Assembly: GCA_002573605.1 (NCBI GenBank)
Contig: PDNA01000126.1
Location: 30,991-94,990, forward strand
Length of the DNA: 64,000 nucleotides
Direction of reading: 5' to 3'
Source: Polytolypa hystricis UAMH7299
Lineage: Eukaryota; Ascomycota; Eurotiomycetes; Onygenales
Shown: positions 1 through 12,000 of the stretch, in pieces
Position numbering within the stretch: position 1 is the stretch's first letter
Layout: the number at the start of each line of letters is the position of its first letter
Translations under genes and position numbers: made by a program
Notes under the pieces: model-generated
Told to the model about the DNA's origin: nothing
What the model saw: only the letters and a program-made list of their open reading frames with translations
The model's database searches: none

Positions 1-191
1 AGCGCATTTTATGTAATCTATCTGCTCGAAGATTCGCGATTTGCGATCAGAACAGGAGGGATTTGTTATTGTTGAGGAAGAATCTCTGCTGTCTTCGTCT
101 TGAGGCTTCAGCAGGGCGTTATAATCATTACACATCTGCCAGTTCCGTAGCCTGAACTTATGGAATTAAGACACAACATGTTATAGCAAGA

Positions 192-3100
192 ATGCTCTTG
201 CTGGCCACCAATAGTTCCAGGGGTTTCTTGCGAGCCTCTGGGCATTCACCATGGCCAAAGGTCATTCTTCGTCAGCAGCGCGTGCCTATTTTGTTATCGA
301 GGTGCTATGCGACTGATATATTAGCCGATGCGCAGAAGACTGGACCATTGCGCAGTCTTCTATGTGAGTCGCTCAAGGTTGTGCTTTTGTGGGGACCGTT
401 CGCTAACCTCCTGCGCCTCCAGTACCTTCGACAGCCCGCTTCAACGAGATCGGGGTTCAACAGTTAAGCGACCATGTCCATTCACAGATATTCTTGAATA
501 AATCGGTTCCTCCCAATCCGGATCTAGTAGCGTTTGCGAAAGACCATCTCTCCCGCCATGACCTCCTCGGGAAAGGCCAGGATGCCACCACTCCTATCGC
601 CTTCGACCTCCCCCCGTTACTGGGCAAAACGCTGGATGAACATTTCTATAAATTGGGAATGGATGCATCTGAGCCATACTTGGACTTTGCGAAATCGTAT
701 GCGAGGATAGATCTGCCCCGAACGCCGCTAAAATGGATTAGAAGAAGCGGGTGGACCAAGTACAACTCTGATGGAACTACTGAGATCGTGGATGCTCCCA
801 ACGAGGAGATGTTGACATTCGACACAGAGGTGCTGTACCGAGAAGGGCCTTTTGCGGTTATGGCCTGCGCAGCGAGTCCGACTGCGTGGTATGCATGGTT
901 ATCGCCGTGGCTGCTTGGCGAGACTGAAAATGACCGGCATCTTATACCTCTTGGATCGCCTTCTCAGTCTAGAATCGTTGTAGGACACAATGTGGGATAT
1001 GATAGAGCAAGAGTACTGGAGGAATATGACATAAAACAGTCACGAAGCTTCTTTCTGGACACGATGTCGCTGCATGTGGCGGTGAATGGAATGTGCTCAC
1101 AGCAGAGACCAACTTGGATGCGGCATCAGAAAAATAGGGCTTTGCGGGACAAGGTTCTCCGTGAAAGTAACTCGGTCGAGCTTGCAGCTCTCGTGGAAAA
1201 TAAGTTATTAACAGAAGAGGAGGAGGAACTCTGGGTTGGCAGAAGCTCCGTCAATTCTTTACGCGACGTTGCCAAATTCCATTGCAATGTCACAATTGAC
1301 AAATCTCAGCGAGACTATTTTGGCGAATTGGATTGCGCTGGCATTCGGGAGCGACTGGATGAACTCCTTGATTATTGTGCGGCTGACGTTTCAATAACTC
1401 ACCGTGTGTATAAGAAGGTGTTTCCCAACTTCCTGGAGACATGTCCACACCCCGTTAGTTTTGGAGCTTTGCGTCACCTTTCCTCAGCTATATTGCCGGT
1501 CAATCAATCATGGGAGGAATACTTGAAGAACGCCGATGCTACATATTACACTCGCCTCGACGATGTGCAAAAGAGGCTTCGCGAGCTATGCGAGGTGGCT
1601 TTGAAGGTGAAGGACAAACCTGAAGTCTATGAAAACGACCCGTGGTTAAGGCAATTGGACTGGTCAGGCCAAGAAATAAGGATGGTGAAGGGAAAGAAAA
1701 AGGGCGATCCCCCTCGTCCTGCCGCCAGACAAAAGATGCCAGGAATGCCAAAATGGTACAAGGGTCTATTCCCATCAAGCAAGTTGGACATGAACTTGAC
1801 CGTTCGTACGCGTATTGCCCCGATTCTTCTCCAACTATCATGGGATGGTTATCCTCTGGTGTGGTCGGATAAAAACGGTTGGACATTCCAAGTTCCCGTT
1901 GGGCAATTAAGCAAATTTGATCATCAAGCGGTTGTGCGATGTGATATGTCCGAGGAGAAGAATCTAGATCTCAACGACGATCGGAAGAATGTCTATTTCA
2001 AGCTCCCTCACAAGGATGGGCCAGAAGCTCGATGCGTTAGCCCACTTTTGAAAGGATATTTGCAATATTTTGAGGGAGGAAGGCTTACGTCCAAGTTCAA
2101 GCTTGCTAAAGAAGCTTTGGAGATGAATGCTTCTTGCTCATATTGGATCAGCGCGAGAGATCGCATCAGGAACCAAATGGTTGTTTACAGGGATACCGCC
2201 AAATCACCTCAGAACGCGGCACTTAAAGAAGGTTTCATATTACCCCAAATAATCCCCATGGGTACGATAACACGAAGATCTGTGGAAAACACATGGTTGA
2301 CTGCCAGCAACGCCAAGGCAAACCGAGTTGGATCCGAGCTTAAGGCTATGATCCAAGCCCCGCCTGGCTACGCCTTCGTGGGGGCGGATGTAGATTCCGA
2401 AGAATTGTGGATTGCAAGTCTTGTTGGCGATGCCCAATTCCAAATTCATGGTGGCAATGCTATTGGTTTTATGACTCTTGAGGGCACGAAAGCCGCGGGC
2501 ACGGATCTACACTCCAAAACTGCCAAAATTCTGGGAATATCAAGAAACGATGCAAAAGTGTTCAATTATGGTCGAATCTACGGGGCGGGACTGAAATTCG
2601 CAGCGACTCTTCTCCGGCAATTCAATCCATCCATATCAGAGGAGGAAACAAAATTGATCGCGGCGAAACTCTACAAAGAAACAAAGGGCGTTCGGACCAC
2701 GCGCAAACTGCTAAGTGGTAGCCCGTTCTGGCGGGGAGGCACAGAGTCTTTTGTTTTCAACAGACTTGAAGAATTTGCCGAACAAGAAAGGCCACGAACT
2801 CCAGTATTGGGTGCTGGAATCACCGAAGCTCTTATGCGCCGCTTCATCAACAAAGGCAGCTTTATGACATCACGGATCAATTGGGCTATTCAATCGTCAG
2901 GTGTAGATTACTTACACCTGCTTATCATATCTATGGACTTCCTAATTCGCAGATTCAACCTGGATGCCCGGATTGCAATCACCGTCCATGATGAAATTCG
3001 ATACCTCGTTGCAGAAAAGGACAAGTACCGCACGGCCATGGCACTCCAGGTTGCCAACGTTTGGACCCGTGCGATGTTCTCACAACAAATGGGAATCGAC

Positions 3101-3661
3101 GACCTCCCCCAGTCCTGCGCGTTTTTCTCGGCAGTCGACATCGACCATGTATTGCGAAAGGAGGTGGATATGGACTGTGTCACACCATCTCATCCGCATA
3201 AGATACCTCTAGGCGAGAGTCTCGATGTCAACCAACTCCTCGAGAAAGGAGCTGAAGCGCATCTCGATCCTTCAATCACGCCTATAATCCGCCCGAGCCC
3301 GGAGCAGTACGAGTACACACCACGGAAGTCGGTGATGTCTTCTTTGCTGGGATCCCAGGACCCCGTCTTCATCAAAGCACAGATTACGAGTGACGATAAA
3401 GAGCTACGCGAGATCATCAAGGAGTTAGCCAAGGCAAATACGCCCACAAAGCCATCCACATGGTCCTCAGTACGCAAATATCCCACTCGAAAATCAGGCG
3501 GGAAATCCACGATTCCTGCGTACGCAGAACCACAAAGGGCGATACTTATGGACGTCGAACCAAACCTGCTACCCGGCTCCAAAGGATCTCTTAACTTTAC
3601 TCGCACCTCCCAGTTTACGCCACGGCCGACCTGGCATAGAGGCCCGCCACCTGGTTTCTAA
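192..3661 (+). CDS. mip1: mitochondrial DNA polymerase gamma catalytic subunit
   Basis: This gene encodes the family A DNA polymerase that replicates and proofreads mitochondrial DNA. There are two exons, 192-363 and 423-3661, joined across a 59-nt intron (GTGAGT..CAG). The join restores the usual conserved segment RFNEIGVQQLSDHVHSQIF, and the product is about 1136 aa. The first 60 residues are rich in Arg, Ser and Leu with few acidic residues, as in a mitochondrial presequence. The exonuclease I motif FDTE lies near residue 190. Polymerase motif A (ADVDSEEL) is near 714, motif B (RNDAKVFNYGRIYGAG) near 765 and motif C (VHDEIRY) near 912. The C-terminal 150 residues after the polymerase core are basic and low in complexity, as in other fungal Mip1 proteins. 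The family call is very secure. The start is the first ATG that gives a presequence. Confidence 0.97.
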
Positions 3662-4580
3662 GAGCTCGCTCCAGCGAGTTACTCTGTTACATTTCTCGTC
3701 TCACTGTATTACTTGATATTTCCCCCCCTCACCTAGGGCTTTCCTATTCTTGCCATATTAGCTTTCATATGTGTATATATATCTTTGTTGTGTGCATTTT
3801 GTTTTGACAGCATTTTTAGGAGGTTTGGGCGGGCTGGGCGCAGATATATGGGCGCCGGAGGTTCTCCTGGATTTGACGGGAGTCGATCTCGGATATGCTA
3901 ACGATTTTGTACGAATCCTGGGGTGTATGTCTGTATGTACGACTAGTACTTGTAGCTTTATATCTAATTTATATATAATAATCCGTACTTATATTTCAGA
4001 CGTTTACTTCGACTTTTGATCAGTGAGTGTCTAGACCGTGTTTCGGGTTCAGCCTGGACCAGCGGAAGAAACGCTAGCATGGATACTGTCAGCGGCTTGT
4101 CTTGGCGCGGGAAGCTTCCTCCCTTGCCAAAGTTGCCATCCGTCCAGGCAAGAATATTTCCGCTTCTGTCCGCAGTGTGCATCTCAAACGAGATTCCATT
4201 TCCTGATGAGATCGCTGCCATCGAGAATTTATCCAGCGCAACGCAAGTATTATTTTGGTTCGCCGGCCCTTTTACCTCTTATGGTCCCAGAGTCTCTGTT
4301 AGTGGCGCTAGACTGGAATATAGCAAATGGCCGACAACCTTCGTTCCCTCGAATTCCTGCGAAGCAATGGTCGCTTTTTAACTAGCAGCTGAAGCTTTGA
4401 CAACCCCCCTTCTGGAGCTCTTGATTGGTATCCTGCAATGACCATAACGCAGCTATCAAGGCTCCATCCCTTTCTCTCGGTCCTGGGCATCTAGTTTCAA
4501 GGCCCCACCCCCTATAGAAGAGCTTAATTTTTGTATAGCTACTCAGGCCTTTTTTTCCCTTCTGCTTGCTTAGCGTCGCG
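3662..4580. other. intergenic: mip1 3' end and CorA-type gene promoter
   Basis: This is a 0.9-kb stretch with no gene I can support. It holds pyrimidine-rich and AT-rich DNA, including TATA-like runs near 3774-3980. Open frames of about 120 codons at 4016-4385 have no recognisable motif, and the + strand frames overlap each other. The run of pyrimidines just before 4581 is typical of a fungal promoter or 5' UTR. Confidence 0.5.
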
Positions 4581-7028
4581 ATGACGATTGAAGTACGTGA
4601 CTACGCGGTGACGGGCTCCGTCTCTGCGCCTCCGATCGATATCGAGGCACAGCAACCCTTTCCAAGGCTAGAGCGGACCTCCACAGAAGACTTGCGACGG
4701 CAGATGTCCTCTATTTATCACGTTGATTCCGACAATATTGTTAGACGTCGCACGAAGCGCTCGAATACCGCACGTTCTTACCATCGTGAGGGGGACAGCG
4801 ATGGACCTGAATGGCATCCAGGGGAGGAGCCGGGACTCGACCCGAGTGCGCCCTCCCCCCACCCCGCAGCTGGCGCCGATAGAGAGAAGTCGATGAAGGA
4901 GAAATTATATAAACGATGCGAAATTACGATTGTGGATTTTTCGCAGGACGATATGCGCTTATACCGGTTGGATAACGATACTCTGGAGCCGTTTTTGAAA
5001 AAGGAGAAGGAACCGTGGGTCCAGTGTCGGTGGATTAATGTCAATGGACTCAGCTGGGATGTGGTCCGGTTATTGGCAAAGCATAAACACATTCACAGGT
5101 TGGCTATTGAGGATTTGATGGATTTTAACAATCGAACCAAGATCGATTGGTTCTCGGATCATACCTACATTGTTCTTGCGATGCAGAAGCTCATCGGGGT
5201 CCGAGGTGGCGATGACAGCGATGAGTCCGAGTCAGATAGTGACGTCGAAGAGAGGTCGAAGAAGAGAAAACCGAAGAAGAGAAAGCCGAAGAAGAAGCGA
5301 GGAGTGCTTATGACGGCTTTAATCGACTTGCTGACACCTTGGCCGGAGAAACGGAGTCTGAGGCACCATTTGGGACGCAGCTCGAAACCCGCGTTTAGCT
5401 CGTCTAGTACCAGTTTTTCTACGCCAATGGCGCGTCCATCTAACATACGCACGCTTCAGCGATACAGAGGAGGCCCCAATGAAGATCGGATTGATTTCAT
5501 GGAGCGCCATGCGGTTCTTGCGCCTAAAGGTCTGGGTGTTGCGATTGAGCAGGTCTCGCTATTCTTGCACGCCGATAATACTGTGACCTCCTTTTTTGAG
5601 GCCAGCGCTGAGGATATCGAATCACCGATCGTCCAACGTCTAAGCTTACCGGAGACAATTCTCCGGCAATGCTGCGATGCTAGCATGGTCGTGCAAGCTA
5701 TACTCGACGCCATCGTCGATCTTGCCATACCAGTCACCCTCGCGTACGAGGACGCTATAGGCGCCTTGGAAGTCGAAGTTCTCACAGACCCAGATATTGC
5801 CCAATCTACCAACCTATACATCCTAACGTCCGAGATTGCTGTTTTGCGCAATGCCATGCAACCCATTATCGCAGTTGTAAATACTCTCAGGGACCACAAG
5901 TCTGAGGAAATCATGTTCCCAACGGGGGGCCCACGGACGCCGCCTTTCAACTCTTTATTCCGTATTCACTCAAATGATTCGGAGAGCAAGGCTGGTACAC
6001 CTCCGTATGCGGAGGACGTGAGAGCCCCTTCTCTAGTTAGGATTAGCTCTATGTGCCACACCTACCTCGGAGACGTGTTGGATCACTGTATTACTATTAC
6101 CGAAGGGTATGATTTGATGCGACGGTCTGCGGACAATATGATTAATCTGATATTTAACACCATTGGTAAGGAGCTTCCATCTGATTCTTTTCCTAACAAG
6201 GCGAAAACCCATGAATCAAGCAACGATTACCAGTCATAAATTTCTCGGCGAAAGGCCTTTATAGAGCCACTGCTAATTGGTCCGTTGATAAACTATAGGC
6301 GCCTACCAAAATCAAAGCATGAAGCAGTTGACTATTGTGACTTGCATGTTCCTCCCTTTGACGTTCTTGACGGTTTGTCCCTCGCCAGCATATCCTACAT
6401 GTAATGCTAGTGGACTTCTGTGGGCTAACGAAGTTTCATCCAGGGTTACTTTGGAATGAATTTCTCACCCTTCGATAGTGTAGACAACCATAGCGACGCG
6501 TATGTATATTTCTATCTTGCTCGGCCCCCAGTCTTGTTGCCTTGCTCCCTAAACACCTCACCCCACCACAATCCACCACCTTTTTCACGTACCAGCTCAG
6601 AAACGCCTACACTGAAGCTTCAGGGCGGAAGTTCATTTGCATATGGCTACCTCAGCATTTCCATCTTATTCCTTTGCAAAGGTAACTAACGCGTAACAAT
6701 TCCCCTTCCGAACAGATTCTTTTGGCCAATAGCCATTCCGTTCGTGATGGTCACCACCGCAATTTTGATGTGAGTTGATCATTCCCCTACAAGCCATGAT
6801 TGAATCTGTGTATCGATTCATAACTAATATCCGAATAGGCGTGATATGATTCGGCGATGGTTGGTGAGACTTGCTCAGAAACGCTTAATCAAAGCCTCTA
6901 GAAAACGGCGTCGGAATCGGAATCGGAATCGGAATCTTGGGGATGAAGAAGCAGAGCAGAAAAGAAGGGGTTTTCTTCCATGATGGAATTTTTTTTCTCT
7001 TGGTTACAGGCTATTTCTTTTTGTATAG
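4581..7028 (+). CDS. CorA-family (GMN) magnesium transporter, Mnr2/Alr-like
   Basis: The gene encodes a two-transmembrane Mg2+ channel of the CorA superfamily (plasma membrane Alr or vacuolar Mnr2 type). I support five exons: 4581-6165, 6299-6372, 6444-6499, 6716-6769 and 6839-7028, giving about 652 aa. All phases agree. Exon 1 carries the long cytosolic N-terminal domain, with an acidic stretch followed by repeated KKRKPKKRK near residue 230. Exon 2 encodes TM1 (the MKQLTIVTCMFLPLTFLT segment). Exon 3 opens with the diagnostic GYFGMNF signature near residue 557, and exon 4 is TM2. The basic tail includes (RN)4. Exon 1 alone stays open to 6239, so a naive prediction would stop there and lose both membrane segments. 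The final 15 or so residues before 7028 are less certain. Start: the ATG at 4581 (MTIEVRDYAV). Confidence 0.9.
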
Positions 7029-7322
7029 ATTGGTGTGTTGGTGTATAGAGAGGCTTGGGGGGGGATATATCTAGCCTAGCCTTCTTTTTTTTCCTAACCC
7101 TTGTCTTTGAAAGAATACCCCTCCTGTTTTTGAAATATCCCTCTTTTTTGTTTAGCTTTTAAGAAAGGAAGGTTGGGAGTGGGTACATTTATTATCTTTG
7201 CATGTTTAGATGCGGCACTCGCAAACGGCCGCGTATATATTACACTATTAATACACTGGACTTTTTATCCATATATCTTTGTGTGTGAAGATATAAAAGA
7301 AAAGGGCGGGTGATGACAACCA

Positions 7323-8668
7323 TCAAAATGTCTGTCGTTGAAACGCCCAATACGCTTTCCACGGCAACTTCCAATCCGACGTCCGTAGCTCCGGCTTAAA
7401 GACGTCAAAGTCCACTTTCTGTAACCTATCAAGCCAGATGGAGGTAGGAACGGCAGGCATGAGGACGCCAAACGCTCGCTCAACTTCTTGAAGTTGCATA
7501 GTCAGATTTGACAATTTCTCGCCTCCTCCTCCAGAAGCAGAGGACTCTCCTGCTTCGACATGTTCATGCGCAGCAGCAGCATCATCATACTCATGTCCTT
7601 CCTCGCCCTCGTGCTCAAAGTCATGTCCCACATCCTGACCCGCCCGCAGGTTCTTCACCATTTGTCTGGCGGTGATTAGATGATCACTCGCTCTCGTCGC
7701 GACTGTGAAAACCGCATCGCGTAATCCCGGTGCATCAGCGCCTTGTCGAAACACATCCTCCTCCTTCACGCCCGCCTGAGCCATGACGTCGAGTGGGAGC
7801 ATTACGGTGCCTTGCTTCACCCCACTGCCAGGTATGCCGCTGAGACTATCCTGGTTGGAATGGTGTTTGGGGGACGGAGGGAAGGCGATGAGAGGCAGTC
7901 CGCGCAGCACGGCGGTTATCCCCGCTGCCTTCCCGATATGCGACGCTACATGGTCTGCCGTCAACGAGGTCATGGGCATCGCGCTGAGTGTCAGATATAG
8001 CAGCGTCGAGTATGTGTTTTCCGCATACGTCTCTAGAGACTCGAGAGTCGTGTACGGCGTGTTTGTGAGGTGTTGTTCGCGCGCGTTTATCATGCGCAGG
8101 AACCAGCCTTTACTGATTTTCGCGCGGCCGTGGGCGCGTGTGTCGAGGTCTGAGAGCGCAGAGGCGAGGAGTAAGGCGATGGGTTCCTTGGGCGGTGTGC
8201 CTTGTAATGTGCGGGTTATTGTGTCGCGCCAGAATTGGAGACGCATTAGCCCGATGGTGGGTGTCGAGGTGGTGTCGGGGATCATGGATAGGGAAACGTT
8301 GAGCGCGCGAAGAGCGATGTAGAAATGGATGACGTGTCGGGGGATGAAGGTGCTGAGGACGTAGGAAGGGCTGTCATATTTTCTGCAGTTATGTTTGTTA
8401 GTTAAGTCTGTCCTTGTACACTTTGAGAGCTATTATTATATGCACATGCTGCTTAGTGTGTATTGAGAAAATTGGGGGTGTGATACCGGACAAGATCGAC
8501 ACAATATTTGTATGAGGAATCAAGTTCTGCTTTGGATGCAGTTGCAACATCGGAAGAGAGTCGTGGGCTTCGCGAAAAGTATCTTTGCGTCTGGTGGGCT
8601 TGTTCGATAGAATATCGCGCGCTGCAGCGCAAGCTGCGCAGGCATGGCGCTGTTGTTGAGGTGGCCAT
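7323..8668 (-). CDS. NDUFAF6-like complex I assembly factor (squalene/phytoene synthase fold)
   Basis: The product resembles NDUFAF6/Sicily, a mitochondrial protein with a trans-isoprenyl-diphosphate synthase fold that assists respiratory complex I assembly rather than making squalene. Exons are 8668-8487 and 8382-7323, separated by a 104-nt intron. The join reads ..YCVDLVRKYDSPSYVLSTF.. and the product is about 413 aa. The N-terminus (MATSTTAPCLRSLRCSARY) is basic and Ser/Arg-rich, fitting mitochondrial import. Family blocks seen include PDTTSTPTIGLMRLQFWRD and GKAAGITAVLRGLPL. The Asp-rich DxxxD motifs of true prenyl synthases are not evident, which supports the assembly-factor call. A His/Glu/Ala/Gly-rich low-complexity insert (near residues 305-345) lies before the C-terminal helix. 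It is convergent with the CorA-type gene and divergent from rad5. Confidence 0.88.
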
Positions 8669-9013
8669 TGTGGGCTTGGAAGTATTGAAGAAAGTATGCT
8701 AGTTACTGCTGCATCCTATTGATATTACCAATTGAGATCAGGGTAATGTGTTTGAGTCATCGCGACCACACAATGCTTCAAGAATGGTTGATTGATTGAT
8801 TGATTGAATGATTCTTGATATTGAAGCTCAAATCCACAAATTTCTAGCCATGACGTCTTTAGCTCCACACGCTGTCACGTTTGTTCGTTAGCGCGTCCCC
8901 GTGATTTTCCCATTAAGCGCGTCTCCCAGACTGCCAGTCAATTTGCACCGCAACAGAGTACTCAACTCTAGCACGGCTGTCCTTTCTGCAGACAGCATAT
9001 TTCCGTGTGAAAT
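8669..9013. promoter_or_regulatory. divergent promoter region with (TTGA)n tract
   Basis: This 345-nt divergent intergenic region separates the complex I assembly factor gene and rad5. A (TTGA)5-type microsatellite near 8788-8807 is bracketed by the inverted repeat CAAGAAT/ATTCTTG. No TATA box is obvious. Confidence 0.4.
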
Positions 9014-12000
9014 ATGGACGCGACAGATATAGAGCACCGTCCGGCTAAGAAAAGACGCTTCTTTTTTGAAAGTGAGACTGAAGAACCGCAAAACGAGGCA
9101 GCATCTTCGGCCCAGGTTCACGCGTCAACCGAGACAACGACCACTTCTTCAGAAGTCGAAACCCACCAATCTGTCTCAAACACCCCTGGAACTGCAAACG
9201 AAAATGGTTCCGTGACAGATACGGGGTTTGACAGTGAACTATTTGCTAGTGTCGTGGGCCATGCACCACCAGAACATGTCATCCGCAAGCTCCGCCAGCT
9301 TGCGGGAAACGATGTGCAGAGGGCAGTGAACCTTTACTTTGATGGCTCCTGGGAGAATAACAGTCACTCCCACGATGCGCCGGCAGCCTCAAGCCTAGAG
9401 TCTCAGAACCTTTCCCATCCGCCTTCAAACTCCAACGCCGAACCCGTCGAAGCCGTTACTGAACCGTCGAGCGATGCTCAAACTAGCACCATTGACTATC
9501 CCAATACTATAGCCATACAGCCCGACGCTCGGTATGTTGGGGCCTTCGGAGTTGGTGCCTGGTCTACTAGAAGTGGTACGGATTTAATTAAACATGGAGA
9601 TGTGGTGAACATAGAACGAACTAAGTTACAACCACCTACAAAACGGGGGAGAGGGGGGAAGCTTGTCGCGCGCCCTAACCAGAAGGGAGATGTCATAACC
9701 AGATTCACAAATAGTAATGGTGAAGAAATTGGACGACTACCCCGCGACACTGCAGAGTGGGTATCAGCCTTGGTTGATCAGAAGATCTGCAAATTCGAAG
9801 GCGTCTGTGTTTTTGCCCCTGAGCGTATCCGGGTTAATGACACCATATATCTGCAGCTACGATGCTTTCTCCTTAAAGAGGCGTTTGGACAGAAGTCGCT
9901 AGGCAACCTTAGCGATGATAGCGAGCCCCGGCGGCTTTTCGAGGAGCAAGAAACTACGGAAGAGAAAAAGCTTCGTCTGCGCCAGGTAGCATTGGTGAAA
10001 CTTTTCGATGAGATTAACCTACATCCAACGTCCATAAATGAGAGCATGGCCCGTCAAAAAAAAGAGGGAATTCTGCGTGCAGCTGAGCTGGCGGAACAAG
10101 CGCGTAAGGTTGCAACTCCACAGAACAAGGATGGTGGCGATTCCTCGGAGGACGGGGAGGAGGGAGAGAAGTTGGAGGAAGATCAACTTGACACACTGTA
10201 TAAGAAGGCTCAGTCTTTTGATTTCTCAACACCTGAAGCGCAACCGGCGTCCTCATTCGTCCTGGAACTTCGGAAATATCAGAAACAAGCCCTCCATTGG
10301 ATGCTTGGAAAGGAGAAAAATTTCAAGCCAGAGAGAGAAGCATCGATGCATCCTCTGTGGGAGGAATATGTCTGGCCAGTAAAGGACATGGACGATGACC
10401 CGCTGCCTCAGGTTCAGGGACGAGAGAAGTTTTATGTGAATCCTTACTCTGGAGAACTAACGTTGAAGTTCCCAGTCCAGGAGCAGAATTGCTTAGGCGG
10501 TATACTAGCCGACGAGATGGGACTCGGAAAGACAATTGAAATGCTAAGTCTGATGCACTCCAACAAAACGGAAGTGATCCCTGTTGCAACGCCAGAGGAA
10601 TCTCCTCTGAGTGCTGCGTCTCGACTTTTAAACCTACCAGCTGGTGAAACGGTCGAAGCTCCCTATACCACGCTCGTTGTGGCCCCAACTTCTCTACTTT
10701 CCCAGTGGGAGAGTGAAGCCATGAAAGCATCAAATGCCGGATCCATGAAAGTCCTTGTATATTACGGTTACGACAAAGTCGACTTGAGATATCTTTGCTC
10801 AGCCACCAATGGACACTCTGCTCCCAATCTCATCATCACGAGTTATGGTGTCGTTCGTTCTGAATACTCCCAACTTGGCCGTAATAGCGGAATCGAGGGC
10901 GGCCTATTCTCTGTCGACTTCTTCCGCGTGATCCTTGACGAAGCACATTACATTAAAAACCGCGCATCAAAAACAGCACGTGCGTGTTACGATTTGAAAG
11001 CCCGCCACCGATGGGTTCTTACTGGCACCCCCATTGTGAACCGTCTCGAAGACCTGTTCAGTCTTGTGCGTTTCTTGAAAGTCGAGCCTTGGAGCAGTTT
11101 TTCGTACTGGAAGACGTTTATTACTGTCCCGTTCGAGTCAAAGGACTTTTTACGCGCGCTCAATGTTGTTCAAACAGTCCTCGAACCCTTAGTCCTCCGA
11201 CGAACGAAAACTATGAAGACACCGGATGGCGAAGCGCTAGTTCCGCTTCCTCCAAGGACCATCACCGTTGAAGAAGTTGAGCTTTCGCAGCAGGAACGTG
11301 AAATCTACGATTACATCTTCACCCGAGCGAAGCGCACATTCAATGAGAACGTTGAAGCTGGTACTCTCTTGAAATCATTCACCACCATTTTCGCTCAGAT
11401 TCTTCGGCTGCGTCAGACTTGCTGCCATCCTGTCCTGACCCGGAACCAAAATATTGTCGCCGAGGAGGAGGATGCTGCTATCGCGGCCAATACCGGAAAT
11501 GGCTTCAAGGATGATATGGATCTCCAGGATCTCATTGATCAGTTTACCACATCCCTCGATGAGCAAGACTCCAGTAACCAAGACCCTACTGCGAAGTTCA
11601 CCGCACACGCTCTCAGGCAAATACAAACGGAATCCAGCGGCGAATGCCCCATTTGCTCTGAGGACCCAATGATCGATCCTGCAGTGACAGCTTGTTGGCA
11701 CAGCGCCTGCAAAAAGTGCTTAGAGGATTATGTGAGACACCAAACAGATAAGGGGCAAACACCTCGCTGCTTCTGCTGCCGGGAGAATCTGAACACTCGG
11801 GATATCTTTGAAGTTGTTCGTCACAAAGCCCCTCTTGAATCCCCGGGAGAAGGAGATTTATATGGCTGTACCCCACCAGGCTCATCATCCTCGCCAGCTC
11901 CACGAATCTCTCTACGCCGTATAAATCCCCTATCCCCCAAAGCCCATACTTCCTCCAAAGTCCATGCCCTCATATCCCACCTCCAGCGCCTTCCTCCGGG

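Noticed and set aside
4016..4385. Overlapping + frames of 115-121 codons between mip1 and the CorA-type gene
   Set aside because: No family motif, no plausible splice partner, and two frames compete over the same DNA.
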